Of a stretch of DNA of 64,000 nucleotides, positions 22,163-32,529 are shown piece after piece (within the stretch, counting starts at the first letter, position 1; every line of letters begins with the position of its first letter). The notes under the pieces are model-generated. The model did no database searches. It was not told where the DNA came from and saw only the letters and a program-made list of their open reading frames with translations. Position numbers and translations under genes: made by a program. Source of the stretch: Macrostomum hystrix (lineage: Eukaryota > Platyhelminthes > Macrostomidae); the NCBI GenBank assembly GCA_950097015.1, contig CATNEN010000039.1:17528501-17592500 (forward strand). The letters are read 5' to 3'.

Positions 22163-22487
22163 CTGTTAGACACCCAATACTGTTAGACACCCAATACTGT
22201 TAGACACCCAATACTGTTAGACACTCAATACTGTTAGACACCCAATACTGTTAGACACCCAATACTGTTAGACACCCAATACTGTTAGACACCCAATACT
22301 GTTAGACACCCAATACTGTTAGACACCCAATACTGTTAGACACCCAATACTGTTAGACACCCAATACTGTTAGACACCCAATACTGTTAGACACCCAATA
22401 CTGTTAGACACCCAATACTGTTAGACACCAAATACTGTTAGACACCCAATACTGTTAGGCACCCAAGACTGTTAGACACCCAAGACA
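22163..22487 (+). repeat. 17-bp minisatellite, right block
   Basis: About 19 copies of GTTAGACACCCAATACT with a few variants. It begins CTGTT directly after the inverted end at 22162; the left block ends with CTGTT plus one extra T before the left inverted end. Confidence 0.97.
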
Positions 22488-23269
22488 AGAAATCTTATCT
22501 AAGACGGTGTCACATGTCTCTCAAGTCTCATCAATATATTTTTCCACTCTCATGCCTCTCTCATTTCTCCCCTTTACTTTTATGTCCGTCTCACCTCTCC
22601 CCTGTGTCTTCTAAGCGTGTCTCAATGTCTTGTTGCCAAGGCCTCAATGTCTAATCTTTTTCTTTGTGCCTCTTCAGTCTTGTCAGGCGTTGCTTCCGCA
22701 GCATCGTCTTTGCAAAGTGGTGGTAAGAACAGTGTATAGACAATCCCATGAGCATAACTCATTGTGAGGCCCCACCCAGACACTTCAAAATCCTGTCCCT
22801 CCGCTCTCTATTACTATTCGGGTTGATTGGAACTTAAAAGTGCTTTTTCAATCACGATTCGGAATGTGCGATTCAGGATCTGTGATTTGGGATCTGAGGT
22901 CTGTCGAATGAGATATAGGATCTCGGATGTAGGATCAGCGTATCCCATATTGGATGTATTTTCTGGGATATGGGATCTGTGGCATAGGATGCGGGATCTG
23001 AGGTGCGGAGGAATCTGAGAAAGAACGATTTGGTGTGATTGAAGAAAAGTCACTAGCTTTCGTTAACCTGGCTCTGTCTAAAAAGCCTGTCAAATATGGG
23101 CCCATGGGAAACATACATTCGATGCTTGTAAAGTGCAATGCTTCTTTGTTAGAGAGAAACTCCAATAATATAGAAATATTTCTAATAGTACAACACAAAA
23201 GTTAATCTCAGAATAGTCATGCATGAAAAAAGCAAAGTAGAGCTGAAATTTGCCATAGACAAAAGGCGG
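22488..23269. other. Unassigned, partly pyrimidine-rich
   Basis: 22490-22680 is rich in CTCT and TGTCTC. 22850-22990 contains loose repeats of GGGATCTG/GGATCTG type. No gene is supported. Confidence 0.5.
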
Positions 23270-23480
23270 GCACCCTGTGTCAGCCAGCGCTGCCATAGAC
23301 CGAGCCGGCTCGGACCTGTACTTTCTGCAGCATATTGAAGGGGCAGCGGCCCGAAACGAAGAATCAAATCCAACAACTGACAACACTCGACTAAGCATTC
23401 TGGCCGATTCTACTCAGCCGTTGCAAACCTGATCAGCAACTCAACTGCCACCTGCCAGCTAATCGACCAAATCTAACTGG
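23270..23480 (+). repeat. 5' region of the Ly6-like gene, duplicated inverted at 2297-2490
   Basis: About 200 bases ending 27 bases before the ATG at 23507. A high-identity inverted copy sits at 2297-2490. It includes GAGCCGGCTCGGACCTG and GGCAGCGGCCCGAAACGAAG. It may contain the promoter and leader of the Ly6-like gene, but no TATA box is obvious. Confidence 0.75.
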
Positions 23481-23506
23481 GCTATTCGGAATCGAAGCTG
23501 GCAATC

Positions 23507-24258
23507 ATGACGACTATGAAGCTGGTTATTGTTGGCGTGTTTCTTGCACTTGGAGGCATTCAGCTGGCTGATTGTATTAAATGTATCTCGTCGTGGAATC
23601 GTGACGTAACATTTGATGAATATAAGAATGCCGGCCATTCTACTATAGATTGTACTAGAGCTCCTGCCAACGTCACCAAGTGTTACGTGGAATATCAACC
23701 TAATGAAAAAAGGAACCAAGTGGTGAGCGACCGAATGAATTAAACTAATTTAATTAGCATATTAATTCGAAATCATAAAGCAACAGTTTTCCCAATAAAT
23801 TTTGCCCTATGCGGAAACTTTTTTAGTTTCTGAAATATGGTTGCGGCGCCTGTACCTCTACAAAATATTGCAAAGACTGCACGGGTGATAACTGCAATAA
23901 AGCGAGTGTGTTTAACTTGACCAATGATCTAGAACGTGATCTGGTACCATGCATTTTCTACATGGAAGTGTTTAGGGATGTGCCTGGTCAACGCGTAAGA
24001 GTGGATGGTCCATATGAAATGTTTTGCCCTCCATCAGAAAGGTGCTTTAAAACGGTTGCTACAAATTCTCTACCCGAATGGCATATTAAAACCCTCATCG
24101 CCTGTGAAAAGGCGGTTAAAGGCACTCACAGAAATTGGCCTAATAGCCATCTTTTAGAGGGCGACAGCTACGAATGTACACCAAACCCAGAAAAATCTGC
24201 TTGTATCCCAGTTATAGAGCCTTTCTCCTTCTGGGATATATTCAGAATTATTGGATAA
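23507..24258 (+). CDS. Secreted Ly6/three-finger-like protein, two exons
   Basis: Exons 23507-23722 and 23827-24258 are joined in phase 0 across a 104-bp GT-AG intron and give 215 residues. An N-terminal signal peptide (MKLVIVGVFLALGGIQLADC) is followed by a cysteine pattern of the Ly6/uPAR type: IKCISSW, DCTRAPANVTKCYVE, GCGACTSTKYC, and the hallmark DNCN (CKDCTGDNCN). The C-terminal half (about residues 95-215) has more cysteines (FYMEVF, EMFCPPSERCFKT, YECTPNPEKSACIP) and could be a second, degenerate finger. The C terminus is not hydrophobic enough for a clear GPI signal, so secretion is inferred. A poly(A) signal AATAAA lies at 24668. The last about 55 coding bases are partly duplicated just after the stop. 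Confidence 0.75.
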
Positions 24259-24261
24259 CCG

Positions 24262-24320
24262 CTACGAATGTAGACCAAACGCGGAAAAATCAGATTGTAT
24301 CCCAGTTATTAGTGATTAGT
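24262..24320 (+). pseudogene. Duplicated scrap of the Ly6-like gene's last coding segment
   Basis: Directly after the stop at 24258, a copy of about 24169-24222 appears (CTACGAATGTAGACCAAAC, then TGTATCCCAGTTATTAG) with several substitutions. It is a short tandem duplication that has lost function or serves only as 3' UTR. Confidence 0.7.
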
Positions 24321-24805
24321 CTCATCTAAGCTGATTCTGCGACCATTCTGCAAAGTCTCTCTTATTGCGCTTACCGTTTTTTTTTCTATGTCAGCTTATT
24401 TCACTTGTCTCGCTAGAAAATTAATGAGGTCTTAAAAAGCTCGCTGCTTATTTAATGTTTAACTTAACAGACTCCTTCAGCTTTGCTACACTCTAATATT
24501 TCTAACACTAACAGATTATTCAAAAGTAGTGGCACAAAGCCAGACACAACAGCTAATCGATGATTTTTTTACGCAAACCATCCCGTATTAATTTTGCAGC
24601 GCAACTAATGTTTTATGCATGCGTTTTAACTTCAATAGAGCTATTTTTTAGTTGCACAGAGTATAACAATAAAATAGAATGAAAAATCATTTTTGGTTTT
24701 AGTAAATTTCACTAGCAAGTTTTGCCCCTATTCAGGGAGCAGAAAAGTTTTTAATTCGTCTAGTACATACTTTTTAGCAGCTGTATTTTCAGTTTTTTAA
24801 GCTAT

Positions 24806-25660
24806 AATGATGCCCCAGTTGACAATGATCCCCCAGTTGACGACGATCACCCAGTTGATGATGATCACCCAGTTTACAATGATCCCCGGTTGACAATGAT
24901 CCCCCAGTTGATGATGATTTAACCCAGTTGATGATGATCACCCAGTTGAGAATGATCCCCCAGTTGATAATGATCCCCCATTTGATGATGATCCCCAGTT
25001 GACCATGAACACCCATTTGATGATCACTCCAGATTGATGATGATCACCCAGCTGACAATGATCCTCCAGTTGCCAATGATCCCCCATTTGATGATGATCC
25101 CCAGTTGACCATGATCACCCATTTGATGATGACTCCCAATTGATGATGATCACCCAGCTGACAATGATCCCCCAGTTGACAATGATCCCCCAGTTGATAA
25201 TGATCCCCCAGTTGACAACGATCCCCAGTTGACAATGATCACCCAGCTGACAATGATCCCCCAGTTGACAATGATCACCCAGCTGACAATTATCACCCAG
25301 TGGACAATGATTCCCCAGTTGACATTGATCCCCCAGTTGACAATGATCCCCCAGTTGACAATGATCCCCCAGTTGACAATGATCACCCAGCTGACAATTA
25401 TCATCCAGTGGACAATGATTCCCCAGTTGACATTGATCCCCCAGTTGACAATGATCCCCCAGCTGACAATGATCATCCAGTTGACAATGTTCCCTCAGTT
25501 TACAATGATCCCCCAGCTGACAATGATCATCCAGTTGACAATGTTCCCTCAGTTTACAATGATCCCCCAGCTGACATGATCCCCCATTTGATGATGATCC
25601 CCCAGTTGACCATGATCACCCAGTCGACAATGATCGCCCAGCTGACAATGATCACCAGAT
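24806..25660 (+). repeat. 18-bp minisatellite
   Basis: About 45 units of CCCCCAGTTGACAATGAT type with variants (GATGATGAT, CAGCTGAC). The 18-bp period is a multiple of three, so the long frames on both strands here are artefacts. Confidence 0.95.
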
Positions 25661-25669
25661 TAAATAGGA

Positions 25670-28640
25670 ATTGCTATAGAGGTTTTATGCTATGTTTGAC
25701 CCACTGCCAAAAGAAAACGAGAGCATATATTAGTGTGCCACAATCGTCAGATGGTACATGCATTATCGCTCTGTCGCCTGGCGCAAGTGGCACCGATCCA
25801 GCTTATCTATAGACATAGCGGCAGCCTTTGAAAGTCACCCCATACAGGCCTATCTCGACAATGAGGAGATTTTGACGCTTTCCAGCGATGCGAGTTCGAC
25901 CACTTCTCTAGCTCCTACTGCGACTAGAATATATCTCCAGACTAAATTTAAATTGTAAATTTAAATCAGTAAATCACTGAATGTGCACACAAATTTTATT
26001 TCCTAGCTCTCACTGATCAGTAAAACAGTAAGTATATGTATTGTAAATATGTTATATCTCAAAACTAAACATTCGATTATACAAACCGAACATTTAACTT
26101 GCTGCACTACTAACGTTTAAATACGAGTAGTATTTCAAGCATGTTAGGTTCTGTACAGTAGATCAAAAAAGGACCTTTGCGGACTGGAATCGGACTGTTG
26201 GAATTACACAATTTTTCAATTTTTAAATGCATAAGTAGCTGAAAAAAGCCTCTTAAGGCGTTTTTAGCAGCTAACTCAGCTAGTTTTTTATGCAACATCG
26301 TCCTCCTCGTCGCCCTATTGAGGACTCAAAACGTGTGACGTATTTGAGTAAGTCAGTAAGTCCAGCGCGGCGGCAGTTCAGAGTTCAATTCCAATTTCCG
26401 TGGCGTAGCGGTAGCACTTTTATTCTGGGTTATTCACTGGGACACACGACAAGCAATGTGGTTAAAGTAAAGGTGCAGGAGCTCAACGATTGCGGCGAAA
26501 ACGAAGACAGCGGAGGATAGCAGAGTGGCAGTACAGAAGTGGTGGTGGATAACAGTAATAGCACGCGAACAGTGATAGTGACGACAGAAAAGTCAGAAAA
26601 GTGTCAGAGCTGGGCCAGGGGACAATGAACAAGGCGAGGTGCGGGACGGCGCGGCACGGGGGCGCGGAAAGGAACGGCGTGGTGGAGCGCGAGCAGGCCT
26701 AAAGCCCTTAGTTAAATAACCTAACAACCTGCAGAACAGGGCGATCGATAAATCTAGAATCTGGCCCCAGCCAATGAGCGTGCAAGCTCACTGGTCTGGG
26801 TCGATGACATTGAGACACTAGCAAAAAACAAGTTGGGGCAGCGCGTTGTACTTTGGCGTTTACATACAGTAGCAATGTAGGAATCATACGAAATTGCAAC
26901 AATAATTGAAAACGTAATTATATTAGTCAAACGGCCCAAATTAGTACCTTATAACATTAAACTTCATTGGAGCGCTTGCAACAAGTGACAACGTCACAAA
27001 CGGACCGCGGACGCGTCGGCCTTTTGCGGACTAAAATCGGACTGTACGAAGTACACATTTTTTCATCTTTTAAATGCATTTATAACTGAAATCAAGACCT
27101 CTTAAGACGTTTTCAGCAGCTAACTCGATTTTTTTAGCTGAGCTGACGAAGGGTAAGATCAGACCTTAGGGCTCGAAAAGACGTCCGGCGGACGATGTTT
27201 TTAACACCGGGTTAGATAGGCTCCTGAATCTTCCACCTTGGACCACTGTAGTATAACTGTAGCTGTGTAGCTGTCTCCTTGTCTTTCATATTAATGTGGA
27301 ATTAATAAGGCCCGCAAATTAAAATTGCATAATTAAATACTCCATGATTATATTTTAATGAGACTTTGATTTCATTTTCGTTGAACTTTTACCTGTAAGA
27401 CTTATATTTCCAGATTCTTGAAGCCACTAGTATCGATTGTGCATTGATAATTAATAATTAAGTTAAATTGGACGAAAAAACAATTTACCATGGCGTGTCA
27501 AGGGTTAAATAGATTAACGTGCTTTAATTAAATTCAGCGCTTAGATTGATGCAGCCATACACTTAATTCTCACGTTGCCTTGGTAGTTGGCACTAAATGG
27601 CGCGAATTGCAAGACAGTTACCCCCCAAAGCCTCCTCCTTGCGGCTGCGACACAAATTAATTGTGTGCCGACCTCACCGTGGAATATCGAGCTCAGGGAT
27701 CCTTGTGCGAGAGGTATGCTAAACGCTCCGTTACTCTCCGCGGCTGCTCCCCAAAAAATTTTGAGATCATTTGAGATTGAGATCCAAGCCACATTAATTG
27801 CTACTATTTTTGTTTCACTTTTTTATTGATTAAAATAGAACCTTTGGTTGCGTCGGACATAGCTGCGACTGTACGCCTAATTTCTATGCATGCTATTCAC
27901 TTGCAAAAAGCGAGAGTATAATAAAACTCCAATGAATCACCAAACCGAAAATTATAGTCGATTAAAAAAAATAACAGTAAATGTTTAAAGTCTCGAAATT
28001 CGATCTAAGCATTCAAATACGAAACTAAGCGATAAAAGTGAAAAAAAACTTGTCACTAAAGCTAAGACGAAACTTATAGAAAGCAACTTGCATCAGCACT
28101 AATAACTGGTAAATGTGTAAAAAGGAGCTAAAAGCACTTTTGTGCTTTCAAAGTGCAGATCAACTAAGGATGAGATAAAAAACAATAAGATGGCAACGAC
28201 TCAACGAAGAAGAGAACTAGCTGCTGGTAAGTGGTTGCTGACTGCGCTCAGCATAGAGAAACTATATTTTAACTGACAGAAAAACACTTTAACTTAGTGA
28301 TCAACAGCAAAAACGACCTAAACTCAAAAAAAAATATTACACAAGCCTTATGAGAAGGTAAAGGTATTTTTAAACAAATGTAGCTTCTTTACTCTAAAAT
28401 GTGGTGGTGGAGAAAAATGAAAGCTCATATACGAAAGGTTCATTTGCACATGCACTGCAAAAGCACAATAGCAAGTAGCATGCATGAGCAAACGGTCAGA
28501 AGTCGAGAGTTCTAGGCCACTAGAAGCTCCTGAAAAATTAAACATACCCAAACGAGGTATGTATTTAAAAATTCCTTGGATAACTGTTGTTACAATTTCC
28601 ACTGTCGCGATATAAAAATTAGCTCGGAAGAATCGTGTGC
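25670..28640. other. Intergenic stretch with dispersed repeats, no gene supported
   Basis: It holds a repeat pair of about 130 bases (about 26155-26290 and 27015-27145; both contain TTTGCGGACT and CAGCTAACTC), a SINE fragment (27571-27750) and a possible tRNA-like A box near 26400 (GTGGCGTAGCGGTAGC). The rest is AT-rich and unassigned. Short open frames show no recognisable domain. Confidence 0.5.
27571..27750 (-). mobile_element. tRNA-derived SINE, truncated (copy 2)
   Basis: Matches the head and first part of the body of the SINE at 9178-9495 (CCTTGTGCGAGAGG, CTCACCGTGGAAT, GCGCGAATTGCA). The 3' half is absent and the B box is slightly degraded. Confidence 0.7.
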
Positions 28641-28712
28641 AAATGGTTAAAATGTCCGAAAAAGAAGTCTTTATGAGCCCCTTTCTTCTTATATCGCCAT
28701 TCTGTGCAGACT

Positions 28713-31700
28713 CTAGGCCTCAGAGTACAGAACCGTCCCCTGGCTGTTCAGGGCATCGGCGGACTCAAAGTCCTCTGCGGCCATTCGTCTGGATCGACGC
28801 AGCAGCTCGTCCAACTTCTTTGACACCGCATCGTTGGCGGATGCGGAAACTCCTCGACTGTTGGCCTGCTTGGTCCGGTCAAACTGGATGCTGGCCCCGC
28901 TCCAGTTAATATCATCGCCCAGAAGCTCCTCCTCGATGTCGTCCTGAATGGTTTCAACTATTCGTGTCTGCATTCGATACCTCATTCTGCGGAATCTGTC
29001 GGCCTGTCTAAGAATGAAACGCTCGTGATTTCTGCCCAGCATCGACAGGCGCTTGCGAGCATCCTCGGGATCGAGTTCGGCATTTGAGTTGCAGGTGCGC
29101 TTGAAGCACTTCTGCAGTGCGGACCATAAAATGCCCAGAATGTTGAGAGGCGGAGGCCACGAACTCAAGCGGCAGTAGTCGATTAGCAGTTCATGCCTCA
29201 GTGCCAGCCATAGCAACTGCCAGCGCTTCTCTGAACGACTGACCGTATTGCTAAGCTTCGCTATGAGCATATTAAACATGACCAAATTGACGGTGAGAAG
29301 AAAAGCGATGAGTACAAATCGCTTATAAAACAGCCTAGCAGATGCAAAGTAGCAGCCGTCGTTAGTGCCATAATGATCGCAGCCTTCTAGAGCGTCGATT
29401 TGAAAGTCGCCAAAAGCGGCCAGTAGCGGTCTGGTGTAGATTTCAAATAGGATGCTGTCATTGCGTCGCTGTATGCTCGAGCCGTCAAACCGATAGCGCC
29501 CAACTGTTAGCAAGGACATAAAGATCGTGCCAAACGATACGATCATCAGGAAAAGAATCGTCACAAATGGCATCAAATCCCTGTAGAATATGTAAGGCAG
29601 CATGACTATGTTGACACCGATCGAGCGGGAAAATCGTAGAATTTTTAGAAAGCGCATACTGACCATGAATAGAGCATGGGACATGAGTATTTTATAACAA
29701 AAGTGTGTGTACGCCGATTCCATGTCTCCTATGGCGGTGGCGTCAGGGTCATCAAGTTCACCCCACTGTCCAAAACGAATCACCGCCTTGTACGACAAGG
29801 CAGCCATGAGGAAACTGATGTTAAGTAGATCGTAAACATTCCAGATATCAAACAGATAGGATCTGAAGCCCTCACTAATGGTTGTCGAACGAATGTAGCA
29901 CTCGTGGCCCTCCTGAATCGCCAGAGTGAATAGAAAACAGATCAGAACAATGTCAGTCCAGTTCCATCTGATAGACGGAAACGTCAGACTCGTGATAAGG
30001 ATCGCAATGTAGAATACAGTCGAAGCCGCGTACAGAATGAGTCTCCTTCTTGGACACTGGAGGTGCCTCTTTAGTCTTTGGACGAGGTTCGGCTTGCCAC
30101 TCTGGCTCCTATCAACTAGGCGAACCGCTGACTCATAGGCGTGGTTGGAGTTGTTGTTGTGATACTCTGGCGGCTCGTGCCACATCTTCTCAACAAGCTG
30201 CTGAATGCATTCTGCGCCGTAGAAATCGACGTATTCGGACTTTCTGATCAGCTCTAGAGTCGACAGGCTCTGGTTCAACTCTTTGCCACGCTTCAACTCC
30301 ATCTTACGGACGAGTCGTTTTGAATGGGGTAGAGCAGACTCGCGACCTGTGCCATCGTGAGTTCCCATTTTGCCTAGCAGGTATTCAAAGACGAGGTCGG
30401 CCTCTCGGTCACGGCAGCCACGAAACAGGATGTCGATTGCGTTAATGGCGACTTTTGCCGAGAATGCCTTGACGCTTCTTAGCTCTGGGTTTGCGTCCCT
30501 GATTGGATAATAATTGATAAGGTGCTCTTCTTGAATGAGTCGATTGCACCGAATGATCGCGCTTACAGCTGTGGGAATCAGGTCGAACTGTCGAGTAATC
30601 AGTAAGGCCTTCGCCATTGTGCATCTGCCAGTGATAATGGCTAGGTCGACCATTGAAAGCAGCCTAAAGTAAGTTGTCGGCTTATCTAATTTGCGTAGGA
30701 ATACTTTGCCGTTGTCACGATAAGAAAATAGAGGTCTTCTGGAAACAGCGTTGCTTTGCCGCCGATCTAGGCTAAGGCCCTCAAAAGTCCACCACATGAA
30801 GTCTACCTTGACTCCGAGGCGCTCTTTGATGGGAACTTCAGCCTCCATTTCCGGCAGTTCCTCCATCACATTAATAAAGAACTTTATAAAGTCTCGGTCG
30901 GGAAGCACTTCGTCTATCGCTTCGCCACTCAGGTGGAATCCGTATAACTTCGGATTTTCAATGGCTCTTTTCCAAAATGTAGAACGAATCAGAGCCCTGT
31001 ACTGCGTTGCGCTATCATTTTCAAAGCACATGTACATTAGCGACTTGACATTCATCTCATCCAGTGACGTGAGACCACGGTACTTTTGTGATTTTTTAAA
31101 CAGACGCCAGGCCTCGTCTAGTTCTGCATCCGCTGCAGATTCCGTTGCGGCTCCCTCGGTGCGCTCGCAGTCGCCCTCGCAATTGTCCAGAGCGCCCCTC
31201 ACAGAGTCAACGCAGGCAGCATATTCCAGAACCCAAGACCTGCCGAGTGGACCAGCTCTACCCTCAGCGCCGTCACTGACGATTTGGAAAGCGCAGAGAA
31301 TGGCTTCCTGTCTGTCAGGCTTGGCAAATACAAGGTCGATGCACGTTGCGCCATTCCGTGTGCAGTCCTGCAGGCTGAAGCCACGCTGCATCAGGTACGC
31401 CATACTTTCTGAATGGCCACCGTTGCAGGCAAAGTGCAACGCAGTCCACAGCCCGTATTTAAATGTTTGAGGCTGCAATTGAATGTGACGCAGAGTTTTC
31501 TCTTTTCTATCCATCTCCTGGTCGTCGATGGGTCCTCCAAGTACCATCTGTGAGTCAAACTCAGCTGGCTCGTTGTGGTAGAGGATTAAGTGCAGCCCAC
31601 TGCCTGGAGCCATCTCTTCAATCTGGTGCTTCATCAGGAACTGAATGCTGTTGCTGCTGGCGCAGATGTGAGCAACATCCATACCGTAAGAATTGACTAG

Positions 31701-32444
31701 CATCTCTTCCCATGGCACCGAAAACGACTCGCTGTACAGCTTCAGCTCTCGAATCAGAAGCTTTTGTCGGCGCAGTTGATCACTGTCTTCGTCATTTTCG
31801 TTCTCGCTTTGAAAGTCTCTATCGGTTGGTAAATCCGCATCTTTGTTACCCCGCTTTAACATGTAGAAAAGCGGTGTGAAGTGCTTGTGGTCCTCCTGTC
31901 TGGGGTCCACGAAGACGGAGCCGGACATCAGGGCTTGCAGGACGTACCTAGCTACACAGAAATCTTCGCAGCTAGGGCAGACCTTTCCAAAAGCAATGTG
32001 CAACAGGTTCTGTCGACGCTCTGTAGTGTTATAAAAGACTGCCGATGAACGGGACTCCCTGAGTGCCAGCTGCAGCAGGTAAATTAGCACCCTGTCTGGT
32101 TGATAGCTCTGCTCGTCTTGCGTGTCGATGCTTGTAGTTGGCGACGCACGCGGATGAACCCCAACTTCCAGGCTCATCGACAGAGCGATGAGTAGCGCGT
32201 TTTCTCGATTCTCGTTTCGATGACTCAGCAGCTCTGTCACTGTTAAATCTGTGTACTCACAATTCTCGCAAACCCCAACTGCATGCAGTGAGTGCTCTGC
32301 AAAGTACTTAACGAGGCTCAGGTCGCCAGTCTTGACGGCCAGAATCAGCGGTGTCTCTTTGCTGCGGTTGGTTTTCACTTCACCGTTTTGCATGACAAGC
32401 CGCAGCAGCTCAGCCGATCGTATCTGCCTGTCGATTGAAGCCAT
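28713..32444 (-). CDS. TRP-superfamily cation channel-like protein with N-terminal ankyrin repeats
   Basis: One uninterrupted frame. The first in-frame ATG is at 32444, giving 1243 residues. The frame is open about 70 bases further up to a TGA, so a 5' exon is possible. Ankyrin-like repeats lie near residues 35-60 (ETPLILAVKTGDLSLVKYF), 150 (NLLHIAFGKVC) and 340 (TALHFACNGGHSESMAYL). Membrane segments run from about residue 805 to 1065: LILYAASTVFYIAILITSL, IVLICFLFTLAI, LLNISFLMAALSY, MRFLKILRFSRSIGVNIVM, MPFVTILFLMIVSFGTIF, a pore-like TRPLLAAFGDFQIDALEGC, and S6 FVLIAFLLTVNLVMFNMLIA. After S6 comes PPPLNILG, seen in related TRP channels, but no classic TRP box. The mix of ankyrin N terminus and TRPM/TRPC-like pore leaves the subfamily open. 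It is probably a plasma-membrane cation channel. Confidence 0.75.
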   Translation of the reverse strand: MASIDRQIRSAELLRLVMQNGEVKTNRSKETPLILAVKTGDLSLVKYFAEHSLHAVGVCENCEYTDLTVTELLSHRNENRENALLIALSMSLEVGVHPRASPTTSIDTQDEQSYQPDRVLIYLLQLALRESRSSAVFYNTTERRQNLLHIAFGKVCPSCEDFCVARYVLQALMSGSVFVDPRQEDHKHFTPLFYMLKRGNKDADLPTDRDFQSENENDEDSDQLRRQKLLIRELKLYSESFSVPWEEMLVNSYGMDVAHICASSNSIQFLMKHQIEEMAPGSGLHLILYHNEPAEFDSQMVLGGPIDDQEMDRKEKTLRHIQLQPQTFKYGLWTALHFACNGGHSESMAYLMQRGFSLQDCTRNGATCIDLVFAKPDRQEAILCAFQIVSDGAEGRAGPLGRSWVLEYAACVDSVRGALDNCEGDCERTEGAATESAADAELDEAWRLFKKSQKYRGLTSLDEMNVKSLMYMCFENDSATQYRALIRSTFWKRAIENPKLYGFHLSGEAIDEVLPDRDFIKFFINVMEELPEMEAEVPIKERLGVKVDFMWWTFEGLSLDRRQSNAVSRRPLFSYRDNGKVFLRKLDKPTTYFRLLSMVDLAIITGRCTMAKALLITRQFDLIPTAVSAIIRCNRLIQEEHLINYYPIRDANPELRSVKAFSAKVAINAIDILFRGCRDREADLVFEYLLGKMGTHDGTGRESALPHSKRLVRKMELKRGKELNQSLSTLELIRKSEYVDFYGAECIQQLVEKMWHEPPEYHNNNSNHAYESAVRLVDRSQSGKPNLVQRLKRHLQCPRRRLILYAASTVFYIAILITSLTFPSIRWNWTDIVLICFLFTLAIQEGHECYIRSTTISEGFRSYLFDIWNVYDLLNISFLMAALSYKAVIRFGQWGELDDPDATAIGDMESAYTHFCYKILMSHALFMVSMRFLKILRFSRSIGVNIVMLPYIFYRDLMPFVTILFLMIVSFGTIFMSLLTVGRYRFDGSSIQRRNDSILFEIYTRPLLAAFGDFQIDALEGCDHYGTNDGCYFASARLFYKRFVLIAFLLTVNLVMFNMLIAKLSNTVSRSEKRWQLLWLALRHELLIDYCRLSSWPPPLNILGILWSALQKCFKRTCNSNAELDPEDARKRLSMLGRNHERFILRQADRFRRMRYRMQTRIVETIQDDIEEELLGDDINWSGASIQFDRTKQANSRGVSASANDAVSKKLDELLRRSRRMAAEDFESADALNSQGTVLYSEA

Positions 32445-32529
32445 GGCGTTCGGGTTGCGCTGAAGTCTCCGGGCGTCCTTGATGCGTACCTCCAAAGCGG
32501 CGATGAGAGTTGTTGCAAAAGCTGACCGG

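Noticed and set aside
24789..25812. Open frames of up to 170 codons with hexapeptide repeats
   Set aside because: Produced by the 18-bp minisatellite; both strands and several frames are equally open.
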